Shown piece by piece: positions 40,960-50,846 of a DNA stretch of 64,000 nt; position 1 is the stretch's first letter, and each line of letters begins with the position of its first letter. The stretch covers positions 666,641 to 730,640 of the forward strand of contig NZ_BMXR01000001.1 in assembly GCF_014651855.1 (NCBI RefSeq). Direction: 5' to 3'. This stretch comes from Saccharospirillum salsuginis (GTDB lineage: Bacteria > Pseudomonadota > Gammaproteobacteria > Pseudomonadales > Natronospirillaceae). The notes beneath the pieces were generated by a model, which saw nothing but the letters and a program-made list of their open reading frames with translations, ran no database searches and had not been told where the DNA came from. Made by a program: the position numbers and the translations under genes.

Positions 40960-43212
40960 ATGCTCAACCCCCTGATCACCGCCAAACGTATCCTGCAAGC
41001 CGCCGCCCAGGTCACGGACAGCGGCGCCCTGGTCCGGTTGATCGTCGAACGCATCCGTACCGCCCTCAAAGTCGACGTCTGCAGCCTCTACGTCATGAAC
41101 GAACAGGGCGAACTCGTCCTGACCGCCACCCTGGGGCTGGCCGAAAACGCCATCGGCAAAACCCGAATGACCCCCGGCCACGGCCTCGTCGGCACCATCG
41201 CCCAGCGTCAGCATACCCTGAACATCGACCACGCCAGCCAGCACCCCCGCTTCCGCTACTTCGAGGAAACCGGCGAAGAACGCTTCGAAGGCTTCCTCGG
41301 TGTACCCATGATCCATCTCGGCCAGACGCTCGGCGTACTGGTGGTGCAGGTGCGCGAGTCCCGTCGGTTCACCGAAGAGGAAGAAGCCTTTCTGGTGACC
41401 ATGGCCGCTCACATGGCGGGCAGCCTGGCCGGAAATCTGAAAAAGGCGGCGCGACCGACCGCCGACAGCCAGATGCCGGTCCTGCGCTTCCAGGGCATCA
41501 AGGGGGCGCCGGGCATTCAGATCGCACCGGCCTATGTGGTGAAAGACGACATCCGCATGGAGGACATTCCCGAGCGCAACGGCAGCGGTGTCGATTTCGA
41601 GCGGCGACGTATCCAGGAAGCGCTGGAAGAGACCCAGGAGGAACTCGACGCCGGGCTCGATCAGTTGGGCGCGGGCAGCGATACGCTGGATTCTCTACTG
41701 GAAGTCTACAAGCTGTTGCTGGTCAGCCCGGAATTGAACCAGGCCATTGAAGAAGAGCTGGAAACGGAAGTCAGTGCCAGCACGGCCCTGAAACGCGGCA
41801 TGCAGCGGCAGATCGCCGTGTTCGAGGCCATGGAAGACCCGTATCTCAAGGCCCGGGCCGAGGATTTACGCGTGCTGGCGGTGCGCATCTATCGCCACAT
41901 GCACGAGGAACTGACGGAGCGGATCGAACCCGATCATCCGGTCATTCTGGTCGGGCGGACCATCAATATCTCCCATTTCACCCGCATCGACCGCGACAAG
42001 CTGGTCGGCATCGTCAGCCTGGAAGGGTCGGCGCTGTCGCACACGGCGGTGTTGGCCAACGCGTTGGGGATTCCGGCGGTGGTCGGCATCGGCGATGAAG
42101 ACCTGACGACGCTGCACGACACCGAAATCATCGTCGACGGGTATCGCGGTCAGGTGGTCGCCCACGCCCCAGCCAGTCTGCGCGAGGAATTCGAGCGGTT
42201 GACCCGCCAGGAGCGGGCGCTGCAGGCGGATCTGTCGCATTTGAAGACGCTGCCGGCGGAGACCAAGGACAATGTCCGGGTGCGGCTCTACACCAACACC
42301 GGCCTGCTGGCGGACATTACGCCGGGGCTGGAACGCGGCGCCGAGGGCATCGGTCTGTACCGGTCGGAAATTCCGTTCATGGTGCACAATACCTTCCCGA
42401 CCGAGGAAGAGCAGGTGCGCATCTATCGGGGGGTGCTCACCGCCTACGCGCCGAAGCCAGTGGTGATGCGTACGCTGGATATCGGCGGCGACAAGGCCCT
42501 GCCCTACTTCCCGATCAAGGAGGAAAACCCCTTTCTCGGCTGGCGGGGTATTCGCTTCACGCTGGACTATCGCAACATTCTGCTCGACCAGATCCGGGCG
42601 ATGCTGATCGCCAACATCGAGACCCAGAACCTGCAGTTGATGATCCCGATGCTCAGCCGTGAGGATGAGCTGGAGCGTTTCCATGCGCTGGTCGACGAGG
42701 CGGTGGCGCAGTTGAAGGAGGAAGGCCACCCGGTCAGCAAGCCGCCGGTGGGCATTATGGTGGAGGTGCCGGCGGTGTTGTGGCTGCTGCCGCGTCTGCG
42801 CGACACCATCGATTTCGTGTCGATCGGTTCGAACGATCTGACGCAGTATCTGTTGGCGGTGGACCGGAACAACCCGCGGGTGGCTAAGTTGTACAGTCAT
42901 CTGCACCCGGCGGTGCTGGAGGCGTTGCGCGGGTTGGTGCGGGAGTGCAGGCGGTTGAATCTGCCAGTGAGCATTTGCGGGGAGATGGCGTCGGATCCGG
43001 CGGCGGTGGTATTACTCTTGGGGATGGGGGTTCGCACTCTGAGTCTGTCGGCGTTCCATCTGCCCCGGATCAAGTGGCTGATCCGCTATTTGCACATCGG
43101 CGATTGCATCGCCCTGCTGGACCAGGCCCGGGATTGCGCGACCGAGGCCGAGCTGCGAGGGTTGATCAACAATCACCTCCGGGATTTGGGGTTGAATGCG
43201 TTGATCCAGTGA
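40960..43212 (+). CDS. ptsP: PtsP, phosphoenolpyruvate-protein phosphotransferase of the nitrogen PTS (enzyme I-Ntr)
   Basis: 750 aa. N-terminal GAF domain at about residues 15-160 (TALKVDVCSLYVMNEQGELV), then the PTS enzyme I core: phospho-accepting H361 in GSALSHTAVLANALGIPAV, and the C-terminal PEP-binding barrel with TLDIGGDKALPYFP, ENPFLGWRGIRF, MVEVPA and FVSIGSNDLTQYLLAVDRNN. It takes phosphate from PEP and passes it to NPr and EIIA-Ntr, coupling nitrogen and carbon status. Length fits the family. Usually found after rppH; here it stands alone between repeat clusters. GAGG lies upstream of the ATG. Confidence 0.97.
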   Translation: MLNPLITAKRILQAAAQVTDSGALVRLIVERIRTALKVDVCSLYVMNEQGELVLTATLGLAENAIGKTRMTPGHGLVGTIAQRQHTLNIDHASQHPRFRYFEETGEERFEGFLGVPMIHLGQTLGVLVVQVRESRRFTEEEEAFLVTMAAHMAGSLAGNLKKAARPTADSQMPVLRFQGIKGAPGIQIAPAYVVKDDIRMEDIPERNGSGVDFERRRIQEALEETQEELDAGLDQLGAGSDTLDSLLEVYKLLLVSPELNQAIEEELETEVSASTALKRGMQRQIAVFEAMEDPYLKARAEDLRVLAVRIYRHMHEELTERIEPDHPVILVGRTINISHFTRIDRDKLVGIVSLEGSALSHTAVLANALGIPAVVGIGDEDLTTLHDTEIIVDGYRGQVVAHAPASLREEFERLTRQERALQADLSHLKTLPAETKDNVRVRLYTNTGLLADITPGLERGAEGIGLYRSEIPFMVHNTFPTEEEQVRIYRGVLTAYAPKPVVMRTLDIGGDKALPYFPIKEENPFLGWRGIRFTLDYRNILLDQIRAMLIANIETQNLQLMIPMLSREDELERFHALVDEAVAQLKEEGHPVSKPPVGIMVEVPAVLWLLPRLRDTIDFVSIGSNDLTQYLLAVDRNNPRVAKLYSHLHPAVLEALRGLVRECRRLNLPVSICGEMASDPAAVVLLLGMGVRTLSLSAFHLPRIKWLIRYLHIGDCIALLDQARDCATEAELRGLINNHLRDLGLNALIQ

Positions 43213-43271
43213 GCTGGCACTGGTCCGTGCCGGGAGCTTGGGTTCGCTCCGGGTGCCGGGGTCCGCGCTTG

Positions 43272-43529
43272 GTGCCCGGGGGGTGTCCATTAGGGGGCGC
43301 CGTGAAACCATCCATGGGGCTGGGTACGCACCGGGTGTCGGGGTAGACCCAGTCGGGGTCGCCGTAAATACGTCCATGTAGGCTTGGCCGCAGCATCCAT
43401 GCTGCAGACATCCCCGTCTGGGTCTACCCCGACACCCGGCGCTCGCAACTGTGCCACGTCATCACCGCCATAATGTGATCGAACCCAACTGGAACACCTC
43501 GCCACATCGTAGGGTGGGCACCGCCCACC
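43272..43529. repeat. Repeat cluster: partial and full three-stem element (D4) and a family C hairpin
   Basis: D4 spans 43331-43440: arms CGGGTGTCGGGGTAGACCCA and its complement, hairpin 1 TACG-TCCA-TGTA (43369-43380) and hairpin 2 GCAGCA-TCCA-TGCTGC (43390-43405). A partial copy precedes it (about 43272-43325). A GTAGGGTGGGCA hairpin is at 43509-43529. It occupies most of the 427-bp gap after ptsP. Confidence 0.85.
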
Positions 43530-43639
43530 AAATACACTGACCAACCCCCGAATTATCCCACCGCCTCCCCCCCCCAACTTGCCCACCCAACAAATCCCCA
43601 CCTAAACTGCACACTATTCAATCAACCACGGCCACAACA

Positions 43640-44443
43640 ATGCCCCAAAGCCGAACCCCAACCCTGCTGTTCACCGGCCTGCTGGCCATCATCCTGGGTA
43701 TCTGGTCGGGGAATTCCTTCGTCTATCGGCTTGATTTGAACCGGGTGCCGGACCGAACCTATTTCGTTACGTCCCTGAAAGCACTGGTCACGCCCGACTC
43801 CCGGGAATCGCTGGCGTTGCAAAACGCGATCTACCAGTCCCGGGTGGAAGCGCTTGAACGACAACGGTCGGACGCTTTGGCGCGATTGAATTCGGTGAAC
43901 GATTATCTGGCACCGCTGGAGGCGGATGTGCGCACGTACCGGTCGCTGCATCAGGAACGGGTGCGGATGACGCAGGAGGAGCAGACGCAGTTGTACATCG
44001 ATCTGGTGAGCCGGTACCGGGATTATCAGCGGGCGATGTCGGAGACGGAGAGTTTCGTGCCGTTGGAGGATGGCGATTCGCTGATGGCGCTTCCGTCGGT
44101 GTATCGGGATCTGATCGTGCGCGAAGGCGGCGAGGTTGCCCGGGCTCACAATCGATTTATCAAGGAACCCCGGGATGTCAGTTTCGCGGCTCGGTATGAG
44201 GGGCCATTGCGCCGGTTTTTGTCGGAATACGATCTGAACAGGGTGATCATCGAGTGCCGGCAGTCCTTGTGCGAATTGCATTTGTCGGGCGAATGGGAGG
44301 ATCCGTATTACCAGGCCTACGAGGCTATCTATCACGATTTGGAGCGGACGGATTGGTATGATCTGACGCGGCTGGCGGGGGCGCACCAGTACCGGGGCGA
44401 GGGTGTGCAGATACAGGTCTGGATTCTCGGAGCCGGGTCATGA
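43640..44443 (+). CDS. Membrane-anchored coiled-coil protein with C-terminal C-X4-C domain, partner 1
   Basis: 267 aa. One N-terminal membrane helix (about 8-26, LLFTGLLAIILGIWSG), then a helical coiled-coil-like region (about 60-130), and a C-terminal domain of about 85 residues with IIECRQSLCELHLSGEWEDP. The C-R-Q-S-L-C-E motif and following D-P-Y match the equivalent domain of the next gene, so the two are probably paralogues with shared C-terminal domains. Not recognised as a named family. Ends overlapping the next ATG by four bases. Periplasmic disposition is inferred from the N-terminal helix; the cysteine pair could form a disulphide there. Confidence 0.65.
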   Translation: MPQSRTPTLLFTGLLAIILGIWSGNSFVYRLDLNRVPDRTYFVTSLKALVTPDSRESLALQNAIYQSRVEALERQRSDALARLNSVNDYLAPLEADVRTYRSLHQERVRMTQEEQTQLYIDLVSRYRDYQRAMSETESFVPLEDGDSLMALPSVYRDLIVREGGEVARAHNRFIKEPRDVSFAARYEGPLRRFLSEYDLNRVIIECRQSLCELHLSGEWEDPYYQAYEAIYHDLERTDWYDLTRLAGAHQYRGEGVQIQVWILGAGS

Positions 44444-45285
44444 AACAGGTGGTCTGGACGACAGTGCTGGTGTTCCTGCTGAGCTTCGGCGGCACCGTGG
44501 GCTTGCATTACTATCTGCAACCACCGACGCCGGAACCGGCCGCGCAACGCTTGCTGGAAGAGCAACCGCCGTTGCAATTAACCAAGCCCGAGTTGAACGA
44601 CCAACAAGACATCCTGGTCGAAAACATCGAACGCCTGGAAACCGAAGTCGACCGCATCCGCGGCCAGCACAGCCTCGCCCAGGCGCGCGCGCAAACCCTG
44701 ATGGATGAACTGGACCGCTACCAGGCCGAGCGGGATGCCTTTCTCGCCGCTTACGAAGAACGCAAATCCGACATCGAAGACCGCCTCGCCGAGCTCGACC
44801 AGGCCATTGCCGACCGGATCGCCGAGCAACAGCAACGACAGGCCGAACTCAGCGACCTCGACGCGCAATACCGGCTCGACTCCATGCTCGCCTACCCGCA
44901 CCCGTTGAACGACTCCGACATCCTGCGTGAACAAATGCGAGCCCACCCCCGCCAACACCTGGAGCGTGTGCAGCGACACTACCAGATCATCCTTCAGGCG
45001 CCGGACTACCCGTACCAGGAGCAACTGTATGACCTGATAGAACCGGTATTGGCCCAACAGAACGACCGGTACCAACACAACGCCGGCATGTTGGCGTTGC
45101 AATGCAGTGCGCGGTTTTGCGAGGTGCAATTCGAGATGGAAAGGCCCGATCCGTTTGTCGATTATTGGCGGGCGTTGTTGGATGCGTTGCGAGAGCAGAC
45201 ACGTATCGGGCCCGTCGAGGATGAGTTGGTTGTGGAGGAAGAAGGGCGAATTACCGGAATGTTGATGGTGCGGAGGGTTCCGTAG
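44440..45285 (+). CDS. Membrane-anchored coiled-coil protein with C-terminal C-X4-C domain, partner 2
   Basis: 281 aa. Membrane helix at about 5-22 (VWTTVLVFLLSFGGTVGLHY), a long charged coiled coil (about 48-145, heptad-rich LETEVDRIRGQHSLAQARAQ), then a C-terminal domain with LALQCSARFCEVQFEMERPD. The C-S-A-R-F-C-E-V motif aligns with C-R-Q-S-L-C-E-L of the upstream gene. Start at 44440 follows GGAGCCGGGTC. The stop codon TAG lies inside a GTAGGGTGGGCA REP hairpin, so the original C terminus may have been truncated by insertion. No known function. Confidence 0.65.
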   Translation: MKQVVWTTVLVFLLSFGGTVGLHYYLQPPTPEPAAQRLLEEQPPLQLTKPELNDQQDILVENIERLETEVDRIRGQHSLAQARAQTLMDELDRYQAERDAFLAAYEERKSDIEDRLAELDQAIADRIAEQQQRQAELSDLDAQYRLDSMLAYPHPLNDSDILREQMRAHPRQHLERVQRHYQIILQAPDYPYQEQLYDLIEPVLAQQNDRYQHNAGMLALQCSARFCEVQFEMERPDPFVDYWRALLDALREQTRIGPVEDELVVEEEGRITGMLMVRRVP

Positions 45286-45549
45286 GGTGGGCACGGCCCA
45301 CCATGGGAAGGATAAGGAGTCACAGGAGGTATTGGGTTGTTTCCGTGGGAGGTTTTATTTCTATGGTGGGCGGTGCCCACCCTACCTGGCTACGCAGTTT
45401 GGAGCTTGGTTCGAGTTGCGAGCATGGGGTGTCGGGGTGGACCCTGGCGGGGATGTTCGCAGCATGGATGCTGCGGTCAAGCCTACATGGACGTATTGAG
45501 TGGGCGGCATACCGCGCGACCCCGCAAGGGTCCACCCCGGCACCCCATG
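45282..45549. repeat. Repeat cluster: two family C hairpins and three-stem element D5
   Basis: C hairpins at 45282-45302 and 45365-45385 face each other. D5 spans 45423-45549, minus-oriented: arms GGGGTGTCGGGGTGGACCCT and its complement with one mismatch, hairpin 2 GCAGCA-TGGA-TGCTGC and hairpin 1 TACA-TGGA-CGTA. No gene between 45286 and 45566. Confidence 0.85.
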
Positions 45550-45566
45550 CGGACCCAACCACCTAA

Positions 45567-46049
45567 CTAAAAACCAGCCACCCAAACAATCCCCTGCAAA
45601 CACACCCAGGCAAACACGCCGGCAATGACGTCGTCGATCATGATGCCGATGCCACCGTGAATCCGCTGGTCGAACCATTTGATCGGCCAGGGTTTCAGCA
45701 CATCGAAAAAGCGAAACAGAACAAACCCGAGCACCACCGTGATCCAACTCACCGGCACCAGCATCATCGTGATCCAGAACCCGACGAACTCATCCCAGAC
45801 AATACCGCCGTGATCGTGCACACCCATATCCCGGGACACCCAATCGCACAGATAGCACCCCAGTACGAACGCCAGCACCACCAACACCGCATACAACCAG
45901 AACGGCGCCTGCGCCAGCACCAGGAACACCGGAATCGCCGCCAGAGTGCCGAAGGTACCCGGCGCCTTGGGCAGGGCACCACTGCCGAAACCGAAGGCGA
46001 GAAAGTGCGTCCAGTGATTGTGCCAGCGACGAGCCGAATGTTCGGTCAT
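45567..46049 (-). CDS. pgpA: Phosphatidylglycerophosphatase A
   Basis: 160 aa membrane enzyme dephosphorylating phosphatidylglycerol-phosphate. Conserved elements: GSGALPKAPGTFGTLAAIP, the acidic motif DEFVGFWITMM (metal and catalysis) and RFFDVLKPWPIKWFDQ, with IMIDDVIAGVFAW near the end. About four helices. CAGGAAGGATCGC precedes the ATG. It follows thiL on the same strand, an order common in gammaproteobacteria (nusB-thiL-pgpA). Here a 52-bp gap separates them and nusB is not in the window. Confidence 0.95.
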   Translation of the reverse strand: MTEHSARRWHNHWTHFLAFGFGSGALPKAPGTFGTLAAIPVFLVLAQAPFWLYAVLVVLAFVLGCYLCDWVSRDMGVHDHGGIVWDEFVGFWITMMLVPVSWITVVLGFVLFRFFDVLKPWPIKWFDQRIHGGIGIMIDDVIAGVFAWVCLQGIVWVAGF

Positions 46050-46101
46050 GCGATCCTTCCTGTCTGATGGTGTTTCTGCACGAAGAGGGGTATCCGGGTG
46101 T

Positions 46102-47046
46102 TCAGAAATGCTCGAAGCCCCGGTGCCCCAAGGTCAGCGGGCGGCCATTATGCCGGATTTGCACGCCGGCGTCGCCCGCCTCCACCCGGCCGATGCGGGT
46201 CAGTGCCAGGTTGAACGACCGGCCCAGCGAGCCCAGGGTTTCGCGGTGTTCCGCCGGTGCGGTAAAGGCCAGTTCGTAATCATCCCCGCCGGCCAGCACC
46301 GTCTCCCAGACCGCCTCGCCGAAACGCGTCCGCAACTCCGTCTCCATGGGCAGGCGCTCACAATCGACATGGATGCGCACGCCGCTGGCCTCGGCCAGGT
46401 GCCCGAGGTCCGCCGCCAGACCGTCGGAAACATCAATCGCGGCCGACGCCAGGCCGACCAACTTTTGCCCCAACTCGATTCGGGGGACGGGTTGCCAGTA
46501 GGCCGCCAGCCAGTGCTCCGGCACGGGCGGTAGCGTCGGGTCCAGAATGTTCGGCAAGACGGCGGCGGCCAGACCCGTTTGCCCGGACACCCAGACGTCG
46601 TCACCCGGTCGCGCCCCCGAGCGCAACAGCGGGTGCTGTACCCGGCCATGAACCTGCACGGAGATCACCGCAACCGGCCCCGAGGTGGTATCGCCACCGG
46701 CCAGAACCAGCCCCCATTGCTCCGCCAGCTCGCGCAACCGTCGACCGAACGCCAGCAACCAGACATCGTCCACGGTTTTGGGCAACGTCAGCGCCAGGGT
46801 GAAGAACGCCGGATCCGCGCCCATGGCCGCCAGATCACTCACCGCCGGCAAAAAGGCGCGCTGCGCCACCTGTTCCGCCGTCGCGTTTTCCGGGAAGTGG
46901 CGGCCGGATACGGCCGTGTCGATCGACATCGCCAGGGGCGCGCTGTCCTGCCACACCAGGCAATCGTCCCCCTGGCCCACGATCAGACCGGGATCGGTCA
47001 GGGACCAGCCGCCGAAGCAGCGTTCTATCAGTTCGAATTCCGTCAT
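46102..47046 (-). CDS. thiL: Thiamine-monophosphate kinase
   Basis: 314 aa. N-terminal TEFELIERCF then LIVGQGDDCLVWQ with the metal-binding acidic pair, followed by FLPAVSDLAAMGADPAFFTL (read in parts) and GGDTTSGP, all ThiL motifs, and the C-terminal GGDDYELAFTAP. It makes thiamine diphosphate from ThMP using ATP. ATG 47046 was chosen, since homologues start with EF(D/E)LI; a long upstream frame runs through REP sequence. The gene upstream is not nusB but a repeat-filled gap and pckA, so the usual operon has been broken on that side. Confidence 0.95.
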   Translation of the reverse strand: MTEFELIERCFGGWSLTDPGLIVGQGDDCLVWQDSAPLAMSIDTAVSGRHFPENATAEQVAQRAFLPAVSDLAAMGADPAFFTLALTLPKTVDDVWLLAFGRRLRELAEQWGLVLAGGDTTSGPVAVISVQVHGRVQHPLLRSGARPGDDVWVSGQTGLAAAVLPNILDPTLPPVPEHWLAAYWQPVPRIELGQKLVGLASAAIDVSDGLAADLGHLAEASGVRIHVDCERLPMETELRTRFGEAVWETVLAGGDDYELAFTAPAEHRETLGSLGRSFNLALTRIGRVEAGDAGVQIRHNGRPLTLGHRGFEHF

Positions 47047-47189
47047 GGCGGGAAGTGTCGCCCCGGGCGGGGTAAAAGACAATACAGTGAGGGGTTGGTT
47101 GAGGTCGTGGGTTGGATCGGCCGATGTTTCGCCAAAGGCGTAATCCAACCTAGTGTGCCCGCTTAGGTTTGGGAGACTCAACCAGGATC

Positions 47190-47425
47190 GTTGGATTACG
47201 TCTGCGACTAATCCAACCTACAGACTGACCACTTTCAGCCAATAGACAGACCGGAGCCAAGGTATCCTTCTATGGTGGGCAATGCCCACCCTACGTTGGC
47301 ACCCCAGCAAGCCCCTGAGGCGGGGGTGGCCCTCCCAGGGGATGTGGGCAGCAGGGATGCTGCCGTCAAGCCCCCATGGATGGGTTCATGGCGGCCCCTG
47401 GGAGGGTTACCCCCGCCTCAGGGGC
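47190..47425. repeat. Repeat cluster: family B and C hairpins and three-stem element D6
   Basis: A B hairpin at 47190-47221, a C hairpin at 47274-47294 and D6 at 47311-47425 (arms GCCCCTGAGGCGGGGG and its complement). Hairpin 2 is GCAGCA-GGGA-TGCTGC and hairpin 1 CCCA-TGGA-TGGG in minus orientation. The flank GGAGCC-AGGTATCCTT before the C hairpin is shared with the copy at 52.86 kb. No gene between 47047 and 47471. Confidence 0.85.
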
Positions 47426-47471
47426 GAACCCAGCCACGGTACTGGTAGCAGGCCCAGCCATGGAACCACAA

Positions 47472-49013
47472 CTAAAGGTGCGGCCCGGCCTCAACGATGG
47501 TGTCCGCCACATCGTACTTGGCGAAGTTCTGCTGGAACTCCTCGATCAACGCCTTGGCGCGCTCATCGTAATCGTCTTCGTGCTTCCAGGTTTGGCGCGG
47601 CTCTAACAGTTTGGCATCGACACCCGGCACGGCAACCGGCACGTCCAGATTCAGGCCATCGATGTGCTTGGTCTCGACATCCGACAGGGCGCCGCTGGTG
47701 ATGGCGCTGATCACGGCCCGGGTCACCGGAATGCTGAAGCGTTTGCCTTCGCCGTAGGCGCCACCGGTCCAGCCGGTGTTGACCAGGTAGACGTCGGTAC
47801 CGGCCTGCTCGATTCGCTTCATCAGCAGTTCGGCATAGACACCGGCCGGTCGCGGGAAGAAGGGAGCGCCGAAGCAGGTCGAAAAGGTGGTTTTGATGCC
47901 GCTGCCGGCACCCATCTCGGTGGAACCGACCAGGGCGGTGTAACCGCTCAGGAAGTGGTAGGCGGCCGCTTCCTTCGAGAGTTTGGAGACCGGCGGCAAT
48001 ACGCCATTCAGGTCACAGGTCAAAAAGACCACCGCGTTCGGTTCGTCACCGCGATTGCTCGGCTGACGCTTTTCGATGTGCTCCAGCGGGTAGGCCGCGC
48101 GGGAATTTTGCGTCAGGCTGTCGTCCGCGTAGTCCGGCTCGCGATGCTTGCCCAGCACCACGTTTTCCAGAATGGTGCCGAAGCGGATGGCGTTCCAGAT
48201 CACCGGTTCGTTCGCTTCGGACAGGTTGATGCACTTGGCGTAGCAACCACCCTCGATGTTGAAGACCTCGCCCGGTCCCCAGCCGTGTTCGTCGTCGCCG
48301 ATCAGGAAGCGGTCCGGGTCCGCGCTCAGCGTGGTCTTGCCGGTGCCGGACAGACCGAAGAAGAGCGTCGTCTTGCCGTCGTCGCCCACGTTCGCCGAGC
48401 AATGCATCGGCAACACGTCTTCGGCCGGCAACAGGTAATTCTGGACCGAGAACATCGCCTTTTTCATTTCACCGGCGTAGTACAGACCGGCGATCAACAC
48501 GCGACGCTTTTCGAAATTGAGGATCACCGCACTGTCGCTGTGGGTACCGTCGCGATCCGGATCGCAGACGAAACTGGGTACGTTCATCACTTCCCAGGTA
48601 TCGCGACCGGAGACATTCCACTGCTCCGGTACGATGAACAGGTTACGTGCGAACACCTGGTGCCAGGCCAGTTCGGTGGTCACCTGCATCGACACGGCGT
48701 GCCGCTCGGAGGCGCCCACTTCCAGATGGCCGACGAAGTGCTCGCGATCGTTCACATAGTCGGAGACCCGCTGCCACAAGGCATCGAACTTGTCGGCCGG
48801 GAAAGGCTGGTTGACCTTGCCCCATTCGATGTTGTCGCGGCTGCTCGCCTCCTCAACAATAAAACGGTCCTTCGGGGACCGGCCCGTACGAACCCCGGTG
48901 CGCGCCACGAATGCGCCGTTGCTCGCGAATTCGCCTTCCTCGCGGCGAACGGCGAACTCCAGCAGCAAGGGGGTGCTCAGGTCCACATGGGCATGAGGGG
49001 AAAAAGCGGCCAT
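47472..49013 (-). CDS. pckA: Phosphoenolpyruvate carboxykinase (ATP)
   Basis: 513 aa. Kinase P-loop [20 protein letters not shown] (about residue 225), the substrate-binding [13 protein letters not shown] near the N terminus, [14 protein letters not shown] [19 protein letters not shown], and TSTEMGAG-type motif [21 protein letters not shown] (read in parts). It converts oxaloacetate to PEP in gluconeogenesis. AAGGAGACC precedes the ATG. The length is slightly shorter than E. coli PckA (540), within the family range. Divergent from ynjB with a 630-bp gap that probably contains its promoter. Confidence 0.97.
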   Translation of the reverse strand: MAAFSPHAHVDLSTPLLLEFAVRREEGEFASNGAFVARTGVRTGRSPKDRFIVEEASSRDNIEWGKVNQPFPADKFDALWQRVSDYVNDREHFVGHLEVGASERHAVSMQVTTELAWHQVFARNLFIVPEQWNVSGRDTWEVMNVPSFVCDPDRDGTHSDSAVILNFEKRRVLIAGLYYAGEMKKAMFSVQNYLLPAEDVLPMHCSANVGDDGKTTLFFGLSGTGKTTLSADPDRFLIGDDEHGWGPGEVFNIEGGCYAKCINLSEANEPVIWNAIRFGTILENVVLGKHREPDYADDSLTQNSRAAYPLEHIEKRQPSNRGDEPNAVVFLTCDLNGVLPPVSKLSKEAAAYHFLSGYTALVGSTEMGAGSGIKTTFSTCFGAPFFPRPAGVYAELLMKRIEQAGTDVYLVNTGWTGGAYGEGKRFSIPVTRAVISAITSGALSDVETKHIDGLNLDVPVAVPGVDAKLLEPRQTWKHEDDYDERAKALIEEFQQNFAKYDVADTIVEAGPHL

Positions 49014-49643
49014 CGCGTTGGTCTCCTTAAATTGGGGATTGTCCAGCGTCGTAACTGAGTCGTTTTGTTTTTGGAAATTCTTTTATTGATATGTCTTGAT
49101 AGGCGCCGCCAGTGTACTGCGCCCGGGCCAGGACAAAAAACAATAATTCGTCAAAGAATTTCTGACATGCGTCATCCCAAAGAGGTAAGACTGAAAGAAA
49201 GCGACACCTGACCGTTCGATCAGAGATTCCCTGTTCCGGCTTGCCGATCCACCCGGGCCGTCCCAAGCACACGAATAGTGCCGCCCGGAAAACCCAGCAG
49301 ATCGACCATTCGGGCACCGGTTCGCAATAGCCACCGCTGAAACCGCCACAGAACCGTGGCAAAAGGCGGGGGCGTTGCATACACTTTTTGTCAATTCTTA
49401 ACGGCCATTTGTTGTTAAGTTACAAGATTTACCGTTTTGAACGGGGGATTTCGTAATTCGATTTCATTGATGTGAATATCGAAAAACTGTCTTTAATCGA
49501 ACAGCCGGGCACCGACAGTGGATGCTCTGAACCAAAATGAGCGGCCTTGCGTAGCAAGCGAGCCGGAACTTTGTCTGGAAATCCCGGTCTCACCTCCAAT
49601 ATGCTCAACGAACTCCGATCGACACACGACTGAAGGACACAGA
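49014..49643. promoter_or_regulatory. 630-bp divergent region between pckA and ynjB
   Basis: No gene is supported here: a 117-codon minus-strand frame at 49027-49380 has no ribosome site and unconserved composition. The stretch 49385-49500 is AT-rich (for instance TTGTTGTTAAGTTACAAG) and likely holds the ynjB promoter. Tandem direct AT blocks flank it, but I found no strong palindrome. Carbon-status control of pckA would be expected from this side. Confidence 0.4.
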
Positions 49644-50846
49644 ATGTACAAATCCGCTTTATTCCTGACCGCCACCTTCGCCGCCGCCCTCACTGCAGGT
49701 ACGGCCCAGGCCGAAGACCGCTGGGATGAGATTACCGACACCGCCGAAGGCCAGACCGTCTACTTTCACGCCTGGGGCGGCAGCGACGTGATCAACGACT
49801 ACATCAACTGGGCCGCCCAGCGCGTTCAGGAAGAGTACGGCGTGAATGTTCAACACGTGAAGGTTACCGAAACCGGCAATGTGGTCAGCCAGGTGCTGTC
49901 GGAAAAAACCGCCGGTCGCGATACCGACGGCGCGGTCGATCTGGTCTGGATCAACGGCGAAAACTTCGCCGCCATGAAAAACAACGACCTGCTGTACGGC
50001 CCGTTCACGCAATGGCTGCCGAATTACCAATGGGTCGACACCGCCGACAAACCCACCACCCTGTTCGACTTCACCACTCCGGTCGAGAACATGGAAGCGC
50101 CCTGGGGCATGGCGCAACTGGTGTTTATGTACGACAGCGCCGAAATCGGTGAACCGCCAACCTCGATGGAAAGCCTTCTCGACTTCGCCCGCGAAAACCC
50201 GGGCCGTGTGACCTACCCGGCACCGCCGTCCTTTTATGGCACGACCTTTATCAAGCAAACCTTGCTGGAACTGGCCGACAACCGCACACCGCTGTATAAC
50301 CCGGTCGACAACGCCGACTTCGACGCCGTGACCGCTCCGCTCTGGGACTACCTCGACCAATTGCACCCGTTGATGTGGCGTCGCGGCCAGACCTTCACCT
50401 CCGGCGCTCCGGAAATGAAGCAACTGCTCAACGACGGTGAAATCGCGATCTCCCTGAGCTTCAACCCGAACGACGCCAGTAACGCCATCGCCACCGGCGA
50501 ACTGCCGGAGACAATCCGCACCTACGTTCACGACGACGGCTCCATAGGCAACACCCACTTCGTCGCCATTCCCTACAACAGCGGCAGTGCCGAAGGGGCC
50601 ATGGTTCTCGCCGACTTCCTGATGTCGCCCGAAGCCCAGGCCCGCAAGGCCAACACCGACATCTGGGGTGACCCCACCGTGCTGGACGTGGACCGACTCC
50701 CGGCCGAAGACCGCGCCCTGTTCGAAGCCCTGCCCCAGGGCAAGGCCACGCTGAGCGCCGATGAACTCGGCGCCGTTCTGCGCGAACCGCACACCAGCTG
50801 GGTGGAGGCCCTGGAACGCGCCTGGCAGGAACGTTACGCCAATTGA
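49644..50846 (+). CDS. ynjB: YnjB-type ABC transporter substrate-binding protein
   Basis: 400 aa. Signal peptide about 1-23 (ends TAQAED). The mature part opens GQTVYFHAWGGSDVINDYIN, then VDLVWINGENFAAMKNNDLLY and MEAPWGMAQLVFMYDSAE, all hallmarks of YnjB. The substrate is not established; thiamine-like binding-protein similarity has been noted for the family. ATG 49644 follows GAAGGACACAGA; the longer frame upstream lacks a signal peptide. Coupled to ynjC by a four-base overlap with a TTG start. First gene of ynjBC-DF. Confidence 0.93.
   Translation: MYKSALFLTATFAAALTAGTAQAEDRWDEITDTAEGQTVYFHAWGGSDVINDYINWAAQRVQEEYGVNVQHVKVTETGNVVSQVLSEKTAGRDTDGAVDLVWINGENFAAMKNNDLLYGPFTQWLPNYQWVDTADKPTTLFDFTTPVENMEAPWGMAQLVFMYDSAEIGEPPTSMESLLDFARENPGRVTYPAPPSFYGTTFIKQTLLELADNRTPLYNPVDNADFDAVTAPLWDYLDQLHPLMWRRGQTFTSGAPEMKQLLNDGEIAISLSFNPNDASNAIATGELPETIRTYVHDDGSIGNTHFVAIPYNSGSAEGAMVLADFLMSPEAQARKANTDIWGDPTVLDVDRLPAEDRALFEALPQGKATLSADELGAVLREPHTSWVEALERAWQERYAN

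Noticed and set aside
49027..49380. 117-codon minus-strand frame between pckA and ynjB
   Set aside because: No ribosome site, low-complexity cysteine/tryptophan-rich translation, and position in an expected promoter region.
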